This document shows, piece after piece, positions 22,101-34,800 of a stretch of DNA of 64,000 nt. A program made the translations under genes and the position numbers. This DNA comes from Pachypanchax playfairii. Taxonomy: Eukaryota > Chordata > Actinopteri > Cyprinodontiformes > Aplocheilidae. The notes below the pieces were generated by a model. That model worked only from the letters and a program-made list of their open reading frames with translations. It was not told the DNA's origin and did no database searches. Within the stretch, counting starts at the first letter, position 1; every line of letters begins with the position of its first letter. The DNA lies in NCBI GenBank assembly GCA_006937955.1, contig SSNP01000014.1:1-64000 (forward strand), in the 5' to 3' direction.

Positions 22101-24126
22101 ATGAGAACAAGGATAAATATACAGTACATGCAGATGCATGTTGTTATCGAAAGTCAGTAAATTACTTTTTTGTAGGAATTATTTTTTTATGTTTAGATTT
22201 CATATGCTGTTATTTCAAAAAACAACAACAAAAAAACAAAAATGACTGACCCTACCAGATTTGACTTTGATGACAGTGACTCTCCTCATCATCTCAGCCA
22301 CTGCATTTCTTAAACAGAGAGTGGTTTAAATGGGATTTTCTCCTCGAGTGCAGGAACAATAATCCACTTTGTAATGTTACCTAAGGTGACAGGCAAAATT
22401 CTCAATTTCCACTAAGTGGTTCGGGGCGAACAAATTGCTTAGGTTTGCTTTCCAAATCCATACACACATGCTACAGATGTGCATTGCGCACTTAAAATAA
22501 AAAAAATAAAAAAAACAATGGCAGGGTAATATTGTGACTGGATTCAAAAGTATGTGCCAATTTTAGTTTGTTTTTAGTTTGTAGTTCTTCATTTGTCTTA
22601 GTTTTCTGGATTGATCAGAAACTGAAACACTGTTCGTGATCAGACATGGCACACAAAAAGGGATTAAAAGACTTTATCATCAATCAGAAACATCAAGACA
22701 ACAACAATACCATATGATTCATCTCCAGCCTTTCATTATTTCTAGCTTTCTTTCCTATATCTACTCTACTCATGTGAGGGATCTGCTCATCCCTCACGTT
22801 TGCTAGCTCATGTCACATGTTCTTTCATTTCTTGCTATTTTCTACCAAGTTATTCCTCTCCCATTGCATCTATTGTTCTCTGTCCATCCCCATGCCTTTT
22901 TGTATCTGTTTTATTTGTTTGCCTCTTATTTTGTGGTTATTTGCATGACTCATATCCTGCATTTGTTCTTTAGTGTGTAAGACTATTATTCATCTACAAC
23001 TAGAACTTCTTTTTCTTTTTTTTAATTTAAAAGCTGACCTGGAAATTGGTTTGCCAATTACCAAGTTTATCTGAAAACGGTGCCCCAAACGCTTTCATGT
23101 CATCCTGATAAAACAGATTCTAATTATTCTTACGTTTTCAAAAATAAATTGACTACACAAACTCTGATGGAGCTCACTAAAATATTTCTCTTCAAACTTG
23201 TGAAATAACTGATAAATTCCTTTGTCCGTTTAATGCATCCATAGCTTTGCACTCTACATGATTAGAGCACAATTATCTATACATTTCTTTCTGTTTCACA
23301 TATAATTTAAATTGAACTTTTTATTTGCTGTCTTGCTTTTTCCCACCAGTTTTTCTTTAAGTCCAAAAATGTTTTTGTCTGTTTCTTTAATCTTACCATT
23401 GCTATGATTATTTGAAAAAAAAAAGTGATGGAACACAAGGATTAAAATAATAAAGTACCAACAAGAAGAAGTAATGTGTAGGCAGTATGGCAGATACATT
23501 CTGCAGCTTCAGAAAAATAGCTCTGGGAAACACTGTGTAGTTTTTCTGCTGCAGAACAGTTTAATCACATTTTTTTATATGATAGGATAAGTATTAGAGA
23601 GAGAGAGCAGCAAGAAGAAAATGTCTCAAGGACAAAAGCATGATGCATGCTTTGCAGAGTGATGACTGCAGATAGGCCCTATCTCCTGGATATCTTTTAT
23701 TGCTTTTATATTTGCTCCTGTCCTTGGGTTCTTTATGAATTGGAATTTGTTTCCTTGAAGTGCTCGTCTCCCAGCACATGGAAAAATAAGCACATTCAAA
23801 TGCCAAGCAAGATACAGTACTTACCTCTGAAAGGTTTTCAGGTGGGCCGAGAATGCCAAAGAATAGTTACACAGGACTTTTTATATACTGAGCCTCTAAG
23901 AAGTTGAACTATTTGTGCCACATATACATTTATATGTAGCGCGACTCAACATGACATCTAGGAATCAGTATATTGTGATATTTTGCATTACAATGGCTCA
24001 TCTTGTATTTGATGTCAACCCCAAGTACTGAATATTATTGTCCAGCTGCTCTAACATCACTAATGGTTATTAAATTGGTGACACGTCAAAAATCTAAAAC
24101 TGTGTTTAAAAAAATTAAATGCTGAC
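19173..24126. other. Unassigned DNA with several conserved-looking patches
   Basis: No gene was recognised. Patches with non-repetitive mixed composition lie at about 19800-20000, 20100-20330 and 23595-23890. The segment 20575-20830 contains agttcgatcc and a linker-like text that may be an old tRNA-derived SINE. A 9 bp perfect hairpin with a 6-base loop (GTGAGGGAT / ATCCCTCAC) lies at 22774-22797. Short T-runs and A-runs are common. Confidence 0.35.
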
Positions 24127-24520
24127 ATGAGTTTAAGCACAATATGGTGTTTTGGTGGGATATCTTGTTCTTTAATTGAGTTTTTGAGAAGAGTTCCTGA
24201 GTTATTTCTGATCACAAGGTTGTTGCTTCATTCTGCTACCTTGTGTTCAGCTGGTTTTCAGTTTAGTTATTTCATTTTTGGGATTTTTTTTTTCCACTGT
24301 TTCCTTCAGCTCCAGCCCATCACACCTGTGTCTCATCAGCTCATCAAACCACCTGTTAGTCATTCAGTAATCACCCACCCCAGTACTAATACTCACAGCT
24401 CCTATTTGGACAACATAACTCCCACTTCATCTTGTGTGTGTTCTTTGTGGTTTCATTCAGTGTTCTACTAAAGAAAGTAAATCAGTGATAATACAGATTC
24501 AGCAGAAGTTTAGTTTGTGT
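24127..24520 (+). mobile_element. Probable degenerate LTR
   Basis: The plus strand resembles the U3/R part of fish gypsy LTRs. A T-rich left half is followed by cacacctgtgtctcatcagc, tcatcaaaccacctgttagt then cattcagtaatcac, and a ccagtactaatactcacagc block where such LTRs have their TATA region (cagtatttatactcag). It ends with a tttcattcagtgttctac segment and AAATCAG. The termini and a target duplication were not found, so it is an old copy. The 114-codon frame at 24127-24471 is not a gene. Confidence 0.4.
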
Positions 24521-26663
24521 GTTTTTTTTAAGTTACAGTGGTGCTCCATGTCTACTTTAGAGCGTATAATAACAAGACAGTCCTCAGAGAGCAAACAGTT
24601 TTTTTAATCAATCAAACCTTATCTTTAAAGCATTTTTGCTTTACGGCAGATAAAAACTAGAAGAAACTTTTAAACATGCAAAAAAAAAAAAAAAAAGCTA
24701 CAAGCAAGACAAGTTAGAACAACATAAAATAATTAAGCTGTGCTAACTTTGATATAAATGGGTCAAAGAAATTGAGGAAATGCTAATTTATTAATCAGAC
24801 ACATTGTTGTAAAATCACCCATTTATATGTACAACACTGTCCTCCATTTATTACTTGGATACATGTTTTATTTTGATTGCTCTTGTAATCTTTTTTTTCA
24901 GATTTAATGAGCAACCCCAAAGTCTGAAGTTTAAATGATTGTGGTGACATAATACTTGATTTTTTTTTTTTTTCTTTCAGTAATTATATTCACCACTGAT
25001 CCCATTAGCCCAGACTGCTCTCCACTCCCTCACTACACAGATCACTATAGAGGAAATTTAGCAGAATTTAAATTCCAAACTGTATTTGTACAAAATATTC
25101 ACAAGGCATGTTACCTCTAATGTAAGAAGCTGTAGGCTACATCGATTAATATAGACCATCATGCACTGCAGCACATTTCACTCTGTTGTAGCTATCACTA
25201 AAGTCTGCAGCTATCTAATTTGATTTTCTTTGCCACTGAGAGAGCCTGGTGAGCATAATAACCCTCAGATCTCTCAACCACACACTGTTTTGTTCCTTCT
25301 TTTGCCTGAACAAAAAGATTTGACTTTAGTTTCTACTTTGAAAACTGTAAATATAGTTTTCTTTTCTTATGTGAGCTACAAACACAATATGCCAACTGCT
25401 GCTTTACAATGTTCTTTCTTTATTTTTACATAAATGCTTTGCATCATTAATTCATCCACAAATTATATTTTAAAATGTAGAGGCATGTACTGTAGCTGCA
25501 TTTACCATTATAATTTTTTTAGTTTATTTACAGCCGAAGACTGTAGTAAATATAATTATTTGTCCGTTAAATTTTGTTCTGATTTTTATTTTTTTTATTT
25601 TAAATCTTGTGACATGTGAACTAGACTAAAGCATGAACTCCAAAATTACAATATGCCAGTGTAGCTAATTCAAGTACAGTGCAAAATCTACAGTGTTATC
25701 AGCAACCTGCTTTGGAAAAGCACTAAAAAGTGGGTGAACAAATGCATAAGTAAAACTTACAAACGCAGCTTTCATTTTGTGTTTATTGCTATAACCATGG
25801 CAACTATTGACATATTCTCTATTTTTGTAATTTCCCATACTTCTCCACCATTGTTTAGTTTTGCATCTTTTATTTTATTCTCCCTTTCTTCTCTAAATAA
25901 AGTCGTTCTTGTGCCACAACTTACCTGAAAAGTTGAAATATATACGTACTATTCAACCTACTACAGACTCATACAGGTTTATATAACACGGTAGAGACAA
26001 ACACTAGCTGTTTAACTTAGATTTTATCAGGCTAAACCAAAGGCACGGAGGAAGCTGTGTGCTGTCACTTTGCCTGTGATGGGTTCATGTGGAAACCTAA
26101 TGGTTTGGTTGCAACCACAGAGCGCCACACATGAGGTGTTCAGCCCTATTGTTTACTTCTTCTGAGACAGCTTGATAAATGGATATCTAAAGCAGTGGAT
26201 AAATTCTTTGCCCCTATTGATTTGTTGTCTCAACCTGTTGAGGCTCGTTCTCAATAACGTGCTACATATGGCCTGTTATACCAAAGAGGTCTTCAAGTGT
26301 AAATACTCACAACATGCTTTTGCCCTGTTTGTGGATGTCACGTGAAAGATTTGTACTGTTTTACTTTTGACCAACTACAATAACTGAGGAGGAAATAATT
26401 TATCTGGACTTTTTTTTTTTATTATTTTTGCCATTGTCATTGCATCTGTATAAAATTAATCAAATTCTTAGACATCCTAAAGTAATGTGAGAATGCAGAG
26501 ATGCTAATTAGCTGCAAGGTTATCTATTAAAGAACTAGGGTTTAATTCACAGTTCTATACATGTGATTAGAGCATGACATATTTTAAATACTCTTTTTAT
26601 TTGTGGGGAAAAATATTGGACATATTATTAATTTTAAAAATCGTAACCTTTCCTCTTAGTAGT
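24521..26663. other. Unassigned DNA with a candidate regulatory patch (26040-26260)
   Basis: No gene was recognised. The patch 26040-26260 holds AACCACA (26113-26119, RUNX-type) and TGTTTAC (26150-26156, forkhead-type, just after a CTATTG). A strong-looking 3' splice-site-like T-tract ending in ctttcag lies near 24980, but no exon was identified after it. Confidence 0.3.
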
Positions 26664-27284
26664 TTAAACAAGGTATAGCAGAGGATTTTTCAAAATTTCA
26701 GGAAAGAACCACCCTCACCACTTTTTTGAAAAATGTGCATGCGCAACGCTCAGTTATCCGCGTACACGCTATGTTTACAAGTTGCTGTCGGCATCACAAA
26801 AGTCGCTCACAGTTCTTCGCTCAGTCATTTTTCCCACGTCCCTGACAAAGAGTTCCAGAAGGCCTCGTATCGGTGCCTTCTGACCGCTCCTCATCTTCTT
26901 CACCCTGTTGCTCCGGGTCTACTAATCCCGCTCACACGACCCTGCCTGCCATGTGCCACGTGCTACACATAAAAATCTGAGAGCATGCATGTGCAGGAAG
27001 TGAAAATTATTGTGACCGAGCTCATCCAACCACTTATTAATTTTTGAAATAATGACGGTAGAAGAGCGGATCAGCCGGTCCAAAAATGGCTGTCTTTATC
27101 AACACTATGAACATGAGCTTCCCAGTCACTCCTGGACAGACTTCAAAATAAAAGCATCAATGGAAAAGTCTCTTATACTGTCCTTGAAATGTGTACAACG
27201 TTTCACCCGAATGATTGACAGATAGGTGGATCAGTAGTCTAGATGATCCATCCAGAATAAAAAGATTCTTGGCCATACCTTTAA
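26664..27284. mobile_element. TTAA-flanked MITE, about 621 bp
   Basis: The left edge is TTAA, ACA, then AGGTATAGC (26664-26679). The right edge reads on the minus strand TTAAAGGTATGGCC (27271-27284). The shared AGGTAT(A/G)GC and the flanking TTAA define a short imperfect inverted repeat. The interior is richer in GC and CpG than the flanks (ATGCGCAACGC near 26738) and resembles a fish MITE whose ends are TAAAGGTATAGC. The 79-codon frame at 26733-26972 shows no known domain. Confidence 0.65.
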
Positions 27285-30200
27285 GTATAATTTACAAGAT
27301 TTATATATGACTTTCTGAAAGGGATCATTTTAACCTTTTAACTAACTTCTATTTGAAAAACTTCCTGTTTGGGGAAAAAGTTGAATTCTGATTGGTTGGA
27401 TAAGTTAATATCTATGCACAGTGGAGTGAGTTAAAAGATGCTGCTCTTTTGAAGCATTTCCAGATGTAAAATATTTCATGGCAGTATACGCAAGCATAAT
27501 GTAAATGTATAAACTCTTTTCTAAAGCTGTAAATTTCACACAATGTGGTTAATTTCATTGACACAAAATTAAGATTATTTGCAGCAGAAATTAGCTAGCT
27601 ATCTGTAGCACATCTGTTTCTACCTCCAACTCTTCCAGCCAGAACTTAAAAACATTTTTTTACCAAACTAAACTAGTAAAGTACAAATTGACAGTGACAG
27701 AAAGTTCTATAATATAGTAATATCAAAAATCACAAGAGTTTTGAGATTAGAGTTGTTTTCAATTTGTAATTCATCCTACCATGACTTGCTCTTTATTTTC
27801 TCAGTCAGAATAATTCCTTTTTTACAATGACTAAGTATATAGTAGTATGCAAGATGGCTGCATAACTATAAATCTATATGCACTATTAGCCATTTTTAAC
27901 CCCAACTATGGTTCTGATGTTCGGGCAGAAACAACTTCTGCACTGCATGATCAAGGTCAGTTTGGTGCTAATTTCCTACTATATCACATCCATCTTTTCT
28001 GCTGCATACAAGGAATGCCCTCTTGACGTATGTGTTCCATTAAAATATAACAGCACATTTACTATAGAGCCTAGGTTATTTCCCTTTTGCACAGACAAAA
28101 AACAAAAACAATTTCCCTCTCAGGCCTTAATGAGGACTTGCAGAGCCTTTCAAATTATGATTTCACATAGCTTATCATGTCTTGGCCTATCTGGTATTGA
28201 TGAGAGGCAAGCAACTGCTTTCAAGAAATTAAGGTCCTGAAGTCACCGCAACAGAGTGCAGAGCAGTTAGCATTTCTTCTGATGATTTAGAGGGTCTATT
28301 CACTGGCAAGTAGATGTTTTATAGCTTAGTTCATGCTCGTAATTCAGCTGCAACATCATTATATAATTCGAAACACAATCCATACACAAGGTGAAATCGG
28401 AGGAAGTAAAACGAGTATGGGAATATTTATAGGAAAGACAGGGAAGGTGGAAAATGATACCACACAAGAGAAACTTACATTTCATGCTTATTATTATTTC
28501 CTTTTCTAATCAAGACCCCTTGGTGGAAACATGATATGATGCATTTAAACACAATAAAAACTTGTGAAAGAGATTTGGTCACATAAGAATAGCAGTGTTT
28601 AAAAGAAATCATACACCCATATGTCTCTAGTGGGTTATGTGGCTGTATTGTTGGCACCCTTGGAACAGAAGATCAGTTGTTTGAATTCCAGCCAGGTCAA
28701 CCATCAGTGACCCGACATACAGCGAGCCAGAAACATATAAATGAAGTCATGCCAGTTCAGATGTTGCCCAGATTAACAAAATCCACTTCAGGCTTTGGGG
28801 AACCAGAACACACTAATGAGAAGTGGGCTACTACAAGACACACATGGACTGGAACAGAGAAAATCAAGCTGCAGTAGCTACACAAGCAAAGCCAGACAAA
28901 GCGGCTACATGCAGAGAATGTAAGATGTTTAGATGATTCCAAAGTTAACATGAAAACTGACTAAGAATAGACCATCTGTTGAAATCCTCAAGTGACCAGT
29001 GTTTGACAGCAACAAATACAGGACTTAATTGGTGATAAACCACCAACATTTGGCTATTAAAGTTGTGTGTAGGCTCAATACCATTATGGATCTAATATGC
29101 ACTACATGACCCTTTGAAATCCACCCAATCCCACCTTACTTTTACATAGTAGCAGGATCTTCATCCTGTGTGGAACAGTGTCTCCCGTTGAGGACTTGCC
29201 TTGAAGCTAATCCCAGTCCATTTCTATAAAAGGACGTTTCCATCTTCCCTCTCACCACCTGCCCCACATGTGAAGGACTGAGTGAAAGGAAAGATTAGTT
29301 GCAATCCATTTCCTACCACAGACATTTTATTAAACAAATGAATGAAAGAATTTTATTGAAATGGATCTGCTTCTTTTTGTTCAGCTTTCTGCAATGACTT
29401 TTTGTGTGATTCATCCTCAGCTGTGTTACTTCACTAATCCAGTGTGAAGTTACAGATTTGGGAGAGAATTAATATCCCAAGGGAGTTTTCTCGAGGAACT
29501 GAGAACTAATTTAAAAAGTGTGACTGTTTTCACTCAGGTAAACAAGGCCAGTGCATATTCCATCCATATTCAATGGAGTTTTACTGCATGATGTATACCA
29601 TAAAGGATTCAGATGTTACAGAGCATAGATGTATTTTTTTAAGTAACCTGGCAATGGCTGTCAGATATCTCCATGAAAGTAGCATGTGTAATTTTTACCA
29701 CTAAAATTCAAAACAAAGATGAAGGATACCTGCTGATTTCAGAGGGTTTTTAAAAGAGTTGAATGTTTGAAAATGAAGGCTTTCACAGATGTAAGCAGTT
29801 GTGAATTATACATCCTGTAAGATTCCCATTGTCTATTCTCTGTATCATTGTCATAATTAAACCCTAATTACCTGCTGTGACAGCAAAGCTGGTTTGTTTT
29901 TACCTCTTGAGTCTCTGTGTGTTGGTGTCAGTGCTTCATCATTTAGAACCACTCTCTGGGTGGTATCCACCAGAATATAAAATAGTAAAAAGGTCCTTTT
30001 TATTAGTTGATGTTTCAGCAGTTTGCCCTGTGTGAACGCACATGTCCACAGCATTCATTCTACTGGGTTCACACGGTACTTCCCAAATTTGGTCCCATCT
30101 CTTATGCTATAAAAAGAAACCCACTTGCACTCTCCTCTGCATTTCCAGCTGTGAGAATGCGTTTCCCCACAGAATATCTCCAGCTGTGAACATGTTTGAA

Positions 30201-30429
30201 GAAAAAACTTTGAAGTAAAGTCTTGACAAAACTGTCCACAGCTTTCTTGTCTACTCAGATGGCTGCAATTAGATTTCCTTCAAAACTTTTAAACATTCCA
30301 ACAATGCAAGCCACAAAGACCTTTACACCCAAAAAACATCTAAATAAATGGCTGAAATGTTAAAAGTTTGTAATGTTGCAAAGGGTGGAAGTGACAGAAA
30401 GGGTAGTGAATAGTCTTATCACACTGTTT
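27285..30429. other. Unassigned DNA; conserved-looking patch at about 28110-28290
   Basis: No gene was recognised. A 110-codon plus-strand frame at 27908-28240 shows no known motif. The part from about 28110 has the texture of conserved non-coding DNA. Confidence 0.35.
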
Positions 30430-30740
30430 ATTTATCGTCTGCTGCTGAATGGCGAAAAGCAGCTGGTAAAGTTTTTGCCTCTGTGTTTATCTACGCGTGC
30501 TCTTTAAGTCTGTAGTATTTATCTCCTAACTCTCTGGGTGGAAGTTAATAAAACCATTGACTACACAAAAGTAGTCAATGGTTATGCACTACAGCTGATT
30601 AACTTTTGGAGGTAGCCATTTCAAGATGGCTGCCACAGCTGATTGTCATTAGCTAACACAAAAAAGGTCACAGCTATTGATATAGATGTACATATATTGA
30701 GGTAAAATTTGATGTTGTAGTACCCAAAAGCCATTTTAGT
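30430..30740 (+). repeat. Degenerate fish dispersed repeat with internal hairpin
   Basis: The text around 30590-30660 (cagctgattaacttttggag, ccatttcaagatggctgcca, cagctgattgtcattagct) matches a widespread fish repeat in which a line on maximum binding of an initial gttttgcctctgtgt segment precedes it. I cannot name the family. The copy carries a perfect 13 bp inverted repeat at 30552-30583 that is not usual for the family as I recall it. Confidence 0.45.
30552..30583. repeat. Perfect hairpin, 13 bp stem and 6-base loop
   Basis: AACCATTGACTAC (30552-30564) and GTAGTCAATGGTT (30571-30583) are exact reverse complements around the loop ACAAAA. Confidence 0.95.
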
Positions 30741-33700
30741 GCTGACAGATTGTGCCTGAGTTTAAAATACAGCTTGAAGTTTTAAATAATGTAGGCTATC
30801 TTTCAAAATACTACCCCCAAAGGCTTTAACTCTATTTTTCACCTTAAGGCAATGTGAATTCCTTCAAGAGAGTCTTTGCCTTTAATTTGTTATGTAAGTT
30901 ACTTTGACAAGCAGCACAAACAGAATTACTTCAAGATTTTTAATGTGGAGACTTATTTTGGCAAGATTTGACTGCATAAAGACAGGTAAAATAGCTGAGG
31001 TCAGCAGAAGGGGTTAGTTTCTGAGGACAACAAGCGGTTGACAGACATAAAGGAACTCTAAAAGTTAAACCCAAGACTGATGTGACAGCGACCACCATTA
31101 AAGCACTGACCAGCTGACAGGCTTTTTCACACACACAGACTGGCATGCAGGCAGACAGATGAAAGAAGCAGACGCACACGAAGCACAAAAAGGGCTGACA
31201 GTCGTGCATGAGCTGACAGAAGGGAGAGGAAGATAACATATGGACAATCAGATGCAGACAGCCACATTATGTATGCAAGTATGATATGGTAGACCTGAGC
31301 TTGACTTGATTTGACTGATCTCGGAGATAAACAAAACACAACCGCAAACAGTCACAAACATCAACGATTAGGGAAACTAAATCCACAAGAATTTTGAAAA
31401 TTTAGCTGATATTTTCCAATTTACTGGCCAAACTAGCAGCTGTTCCATGAAAGGTAGGCACATATTGCAGGCTTGATGATATATGCATCAAAATGTTGCA
31501 GACAGAACTGACAGGCAAGTTTCTGTTCTTTTAATATGCCTGTTTTTTTTAAAGACAGTTGCTGAAGTATCAAAGCTCTCTTTAAAAACGAGAGGCATTA
31601 AAAATCAAATTGAACCATTAAACCTCGTCAAATCTCATTAAATTTGCAAAGTCAGCAAGACCACTCATGTTAGACAATGTCTCCTTTTTTAGATCTAGTA
31701 TAAACAATTTGCAGTAGCAAACAGCATCATATGAAAATGGAAAGAATTGAGCATCCCTTCAGCTGAGCATTAAACTATTTCAGCGTTATTCTCCATGCCT
31801 TGGCATCTGATGTAGATTTAATATCAATACTATGTGTTTTTGTATGTGCAATGTTTTAATAAAAAACAGTATGTGTATGGATAACAGGTTATTAATGAAA
31901 AATATATAACCTTTTCTATTTTTGTTGTTTCTATGGTATATAATAAACCTGTTAAGGAAAAGGTTAAGAATAAGATCACGTGCCAATTTCCAACCAATCA
32001 GTGTTTTTCAAAACTCCATTAACTTTTATTTCTATTTCACTTTTGAGTTGCGTCACGTTTGACTTTTAAACAAATCTTCAGAGATGATTGCAGAATAATT
32101 ATGTAGCATGGAAAAGAAGCTTCTTACACCAAAGTCCATTGCTGTTAACTGTTATTTTTGCTCTTATTAACTATTCTAATATACTGTATATTTTATTTAA
32201 ACTAATGATTTTTTTTTTTGCTACGTCTAGATTATTAACAAACTAAATTATAATCCTTTTTATTTCAGGAAACATATATATAACATATAAGAACAAACTG
32301 CATCCTATTTAATAAACTATACATTCATGTTCATCTCCATGGTGATATTATGATATGTGTGAAGAACTTATTGAAATTAAACTGTAAGACTTTGACATTA
32401 TGATGAAAGGAAATTGGTTGAAGTCAGCCCACACACTGGGCTTAACTGCTTTCGTCACGGCCTTTGGCCCAGATCATGACAGTCATATCAGATGATATCA
32501 AATATTCTCTACAGTGCACAGTTTTCAGTTTTCAATCCAACTGGAGGTGAAAACTGTTTTATGAACACTTGATTAGGTTTAGTCTTAGAAAATATCTAAT
32601 ATCTCTTAGAAATCATTTATTTTAAACTACTTTAGATACAATCCAGAAAACACCAAGGTTGGACTTCCAGCTCTCGTTGATTATAAACAGAAAAAAACCC
32701 TCTAATCTCCAAAACCCACATTTATTGAAAACACTTTGGTAATATTCCAATTACATGACCTGCCATTACCAGCGAAGTCTATTCAGAACAAGAATTTCAG
32801 AGAGTCTGCATATTAACTTGTTGAAATTGAGTTGTCCAACCAGATGTATCACACTTTTGAATGTGACACCTTTTATTATTTGTTTTTTACAGATCCCATA
32901 GTGGTTCATTCTGTGAAAACGTAGTCCTCCACACAACCTCCCACAACGGCGCTCTAACATCTCTCCATTTCCTTTTTGACTGACTCTTTTCTTTTCTTGA
33001 ATGCAATTCAAAAGTACACTGTACAAACGCAGCGGACTGGAACATGTACTGTGTGCAGTACTGGCTGTGGGTTAGAATTTAAAGTATAAATACTTTCTAC
33101 TTCTTTCACCCCAGCTGGCCAGTAGGAAACAAATAATGATGCACATCATTAAAGTAAAGAGCTGTGAAACAGAAGTGATTTTATGCCCCTCCTATTGTTA
33201 TGGAAATGAAATGGCAAGCTGTCAGTTAAGCGAATGAAAAATGACAGCAAGTGTGTGTGACGTGATGATAAGAGTTGCGCCTTTGATGCCAGTAGTGAAA
33301 AGCAAATAAACATCGCTAGTGCTTTATCAAAGGAACAAAACCCAATCGAATAAACAACTTGCTACTAATATGTATTTTTTTTTCAAATTATTTATAGATT
33401 TCTATGTAGAGGTTTGGGGGGTTTTTCAGGATATCAGAAGCTTAAAAACTGACAGTTCTGTTATGTTTATTGAATTTGACGGTTTCTCAGATTTCTCTGG
33501 TCTAGCAAGTATTCTCGTAATTTTAGCATCACAGATTGCTGCGATTAAAAATACCTAGTTGAAATCTGAACAGTCTTTAAAAAGAATTAGTTTAGAAAAC
33601 TCTAGAGTGCCACAAAAAATGAATAATGAAAGTACACTGTATCAAAAGCTTTGGCTCCAATAACTCCTTTTTAACCAGCTGGAGTCACAATCATTGATTC

Positions 33701-34220
33701 CTTTGTGCGACCTTGACTTTAAACCTTACAGCATCCTGAGTAGAAAACATCAAAGCAACTTCAAGGGCCTTGCCCGGCCATAAAGAAAAAAAGATCAAAA
33801 AGTGGTGCAACTTGAGGTATTAGTCATAGAAGCAGTGATCTCACATGGTTAAAGGTACCTCCAAGTATTAAAAGAGTTGCACTGAATGATTTAAAGAAGG
33901 ATAAATCATGTCACTCCATTAGGGAATCTGTTTTCTCTGCTTTCACCTCTACATCGCAGTTAGTAATTCCACTTTGATTAGGTCTACAAGTTCTGATTCT
34001 CTGTTAGTTATATGCACATGATAAAAAAAAAATAAAAAAAACTGAGCTTGCTTTTTGCTTTCTGCAGTGAAAGGGACTAAACGGGGATAGTTGAGATGCC
34101 AGTTGAGTCTCTAAATTTGCTTAAGGCAGCTAGTGATCAGAGCTGTGACAGGACAATGCTGGTAACTGAGAAACCATAGACAGTGACATGTGAAAGCAAC
34201 CTCATGCATCTAACACAATG
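30741..34220. other. Unassigned AT-rich DNA
   Basis: No gene was recognised. Open frames on the minus strand near 30940-31339 lie in DNA without codon-like structure. The 33320-33560 frame shows no domain. Confidence 0.4.
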
Positions 34221-34575
34221 ACTGCGTTTACATGCACACCTAAATCGAGCTTTTGGGAGAAGTCGGACTAAGGATTAGCCCCCTGGCGAGAGCCGTATCC
34301 CAGTTTACATGTCACTTTGAAAATCAAATTATTGAAAGAAGTGCACTCATCGCCACTACGGTAGGTGGCGCCATGCAATCCTTCACGGGGGTGTTCTTCC
34401 AATTTGCGTCAAACTAAGAAACAGTTGAAAAAATGTGAAAAAATGTACTGATCCTCCACTTACGCTTGAGTTAGCCGCCATCTTTGTCTTCTTCTTTGTT
34501 TACTGTTTTGCTGTTTATCGCGGCGCTGCCGCTGACGTAATTTCCGTCTGACTAAGCCGTTTACATGCGTTTCAG
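34221..34575. mobile_element. MITE-like repeat bounded by GTTTACATGC
   Basis: GTTTACATGC occurs at 34226-34235 and again at 34559-34568 in the same orientation, with a related cagtttacatgtca inside. Between them the DNA is richer in GC and CpG than its surroundings (tgttta near tcgcggcgctgccgctgacg). Fish genomes hold many repeats that start TGCGTTTACATGCAC. The ends here are direct rather than cleanly inverted, so the transposon class is unclear. Confidence 0.45.
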
Positions 34576-34689
34576 AAGTATAAATATGTCAGTGGTCTAA
34601 ACCAGCAACTCAATGGATCTGCCATTAGACCTTCTGGATGTTTGTGTCTTTGTCGACAAATAATAACCTAAGAAGAGGAGTATAATGGA

Positions 34690-34800
34690 GAACTTGAAGG
34701 TGAAACTAAATGAGTGCCCCCTGGAAGCTGGTTGCAGATGGTGCCATGCTGTAGCATCTGCATTCTAACATCACAATGTATGTGTTTTCAGTCCTGACCC
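34690..34800 (+). repeat. Dispersed repeat family C copy
   Basis: The core aactaaatgagtgccccctg then gaagctggttgcag resembles the copy at 63040-63150 (gcaccccctagtgactggct) and the fragment at 3441. It is a diverged fish dispersed repeat without a name that I can support. Confidence 0.4.
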
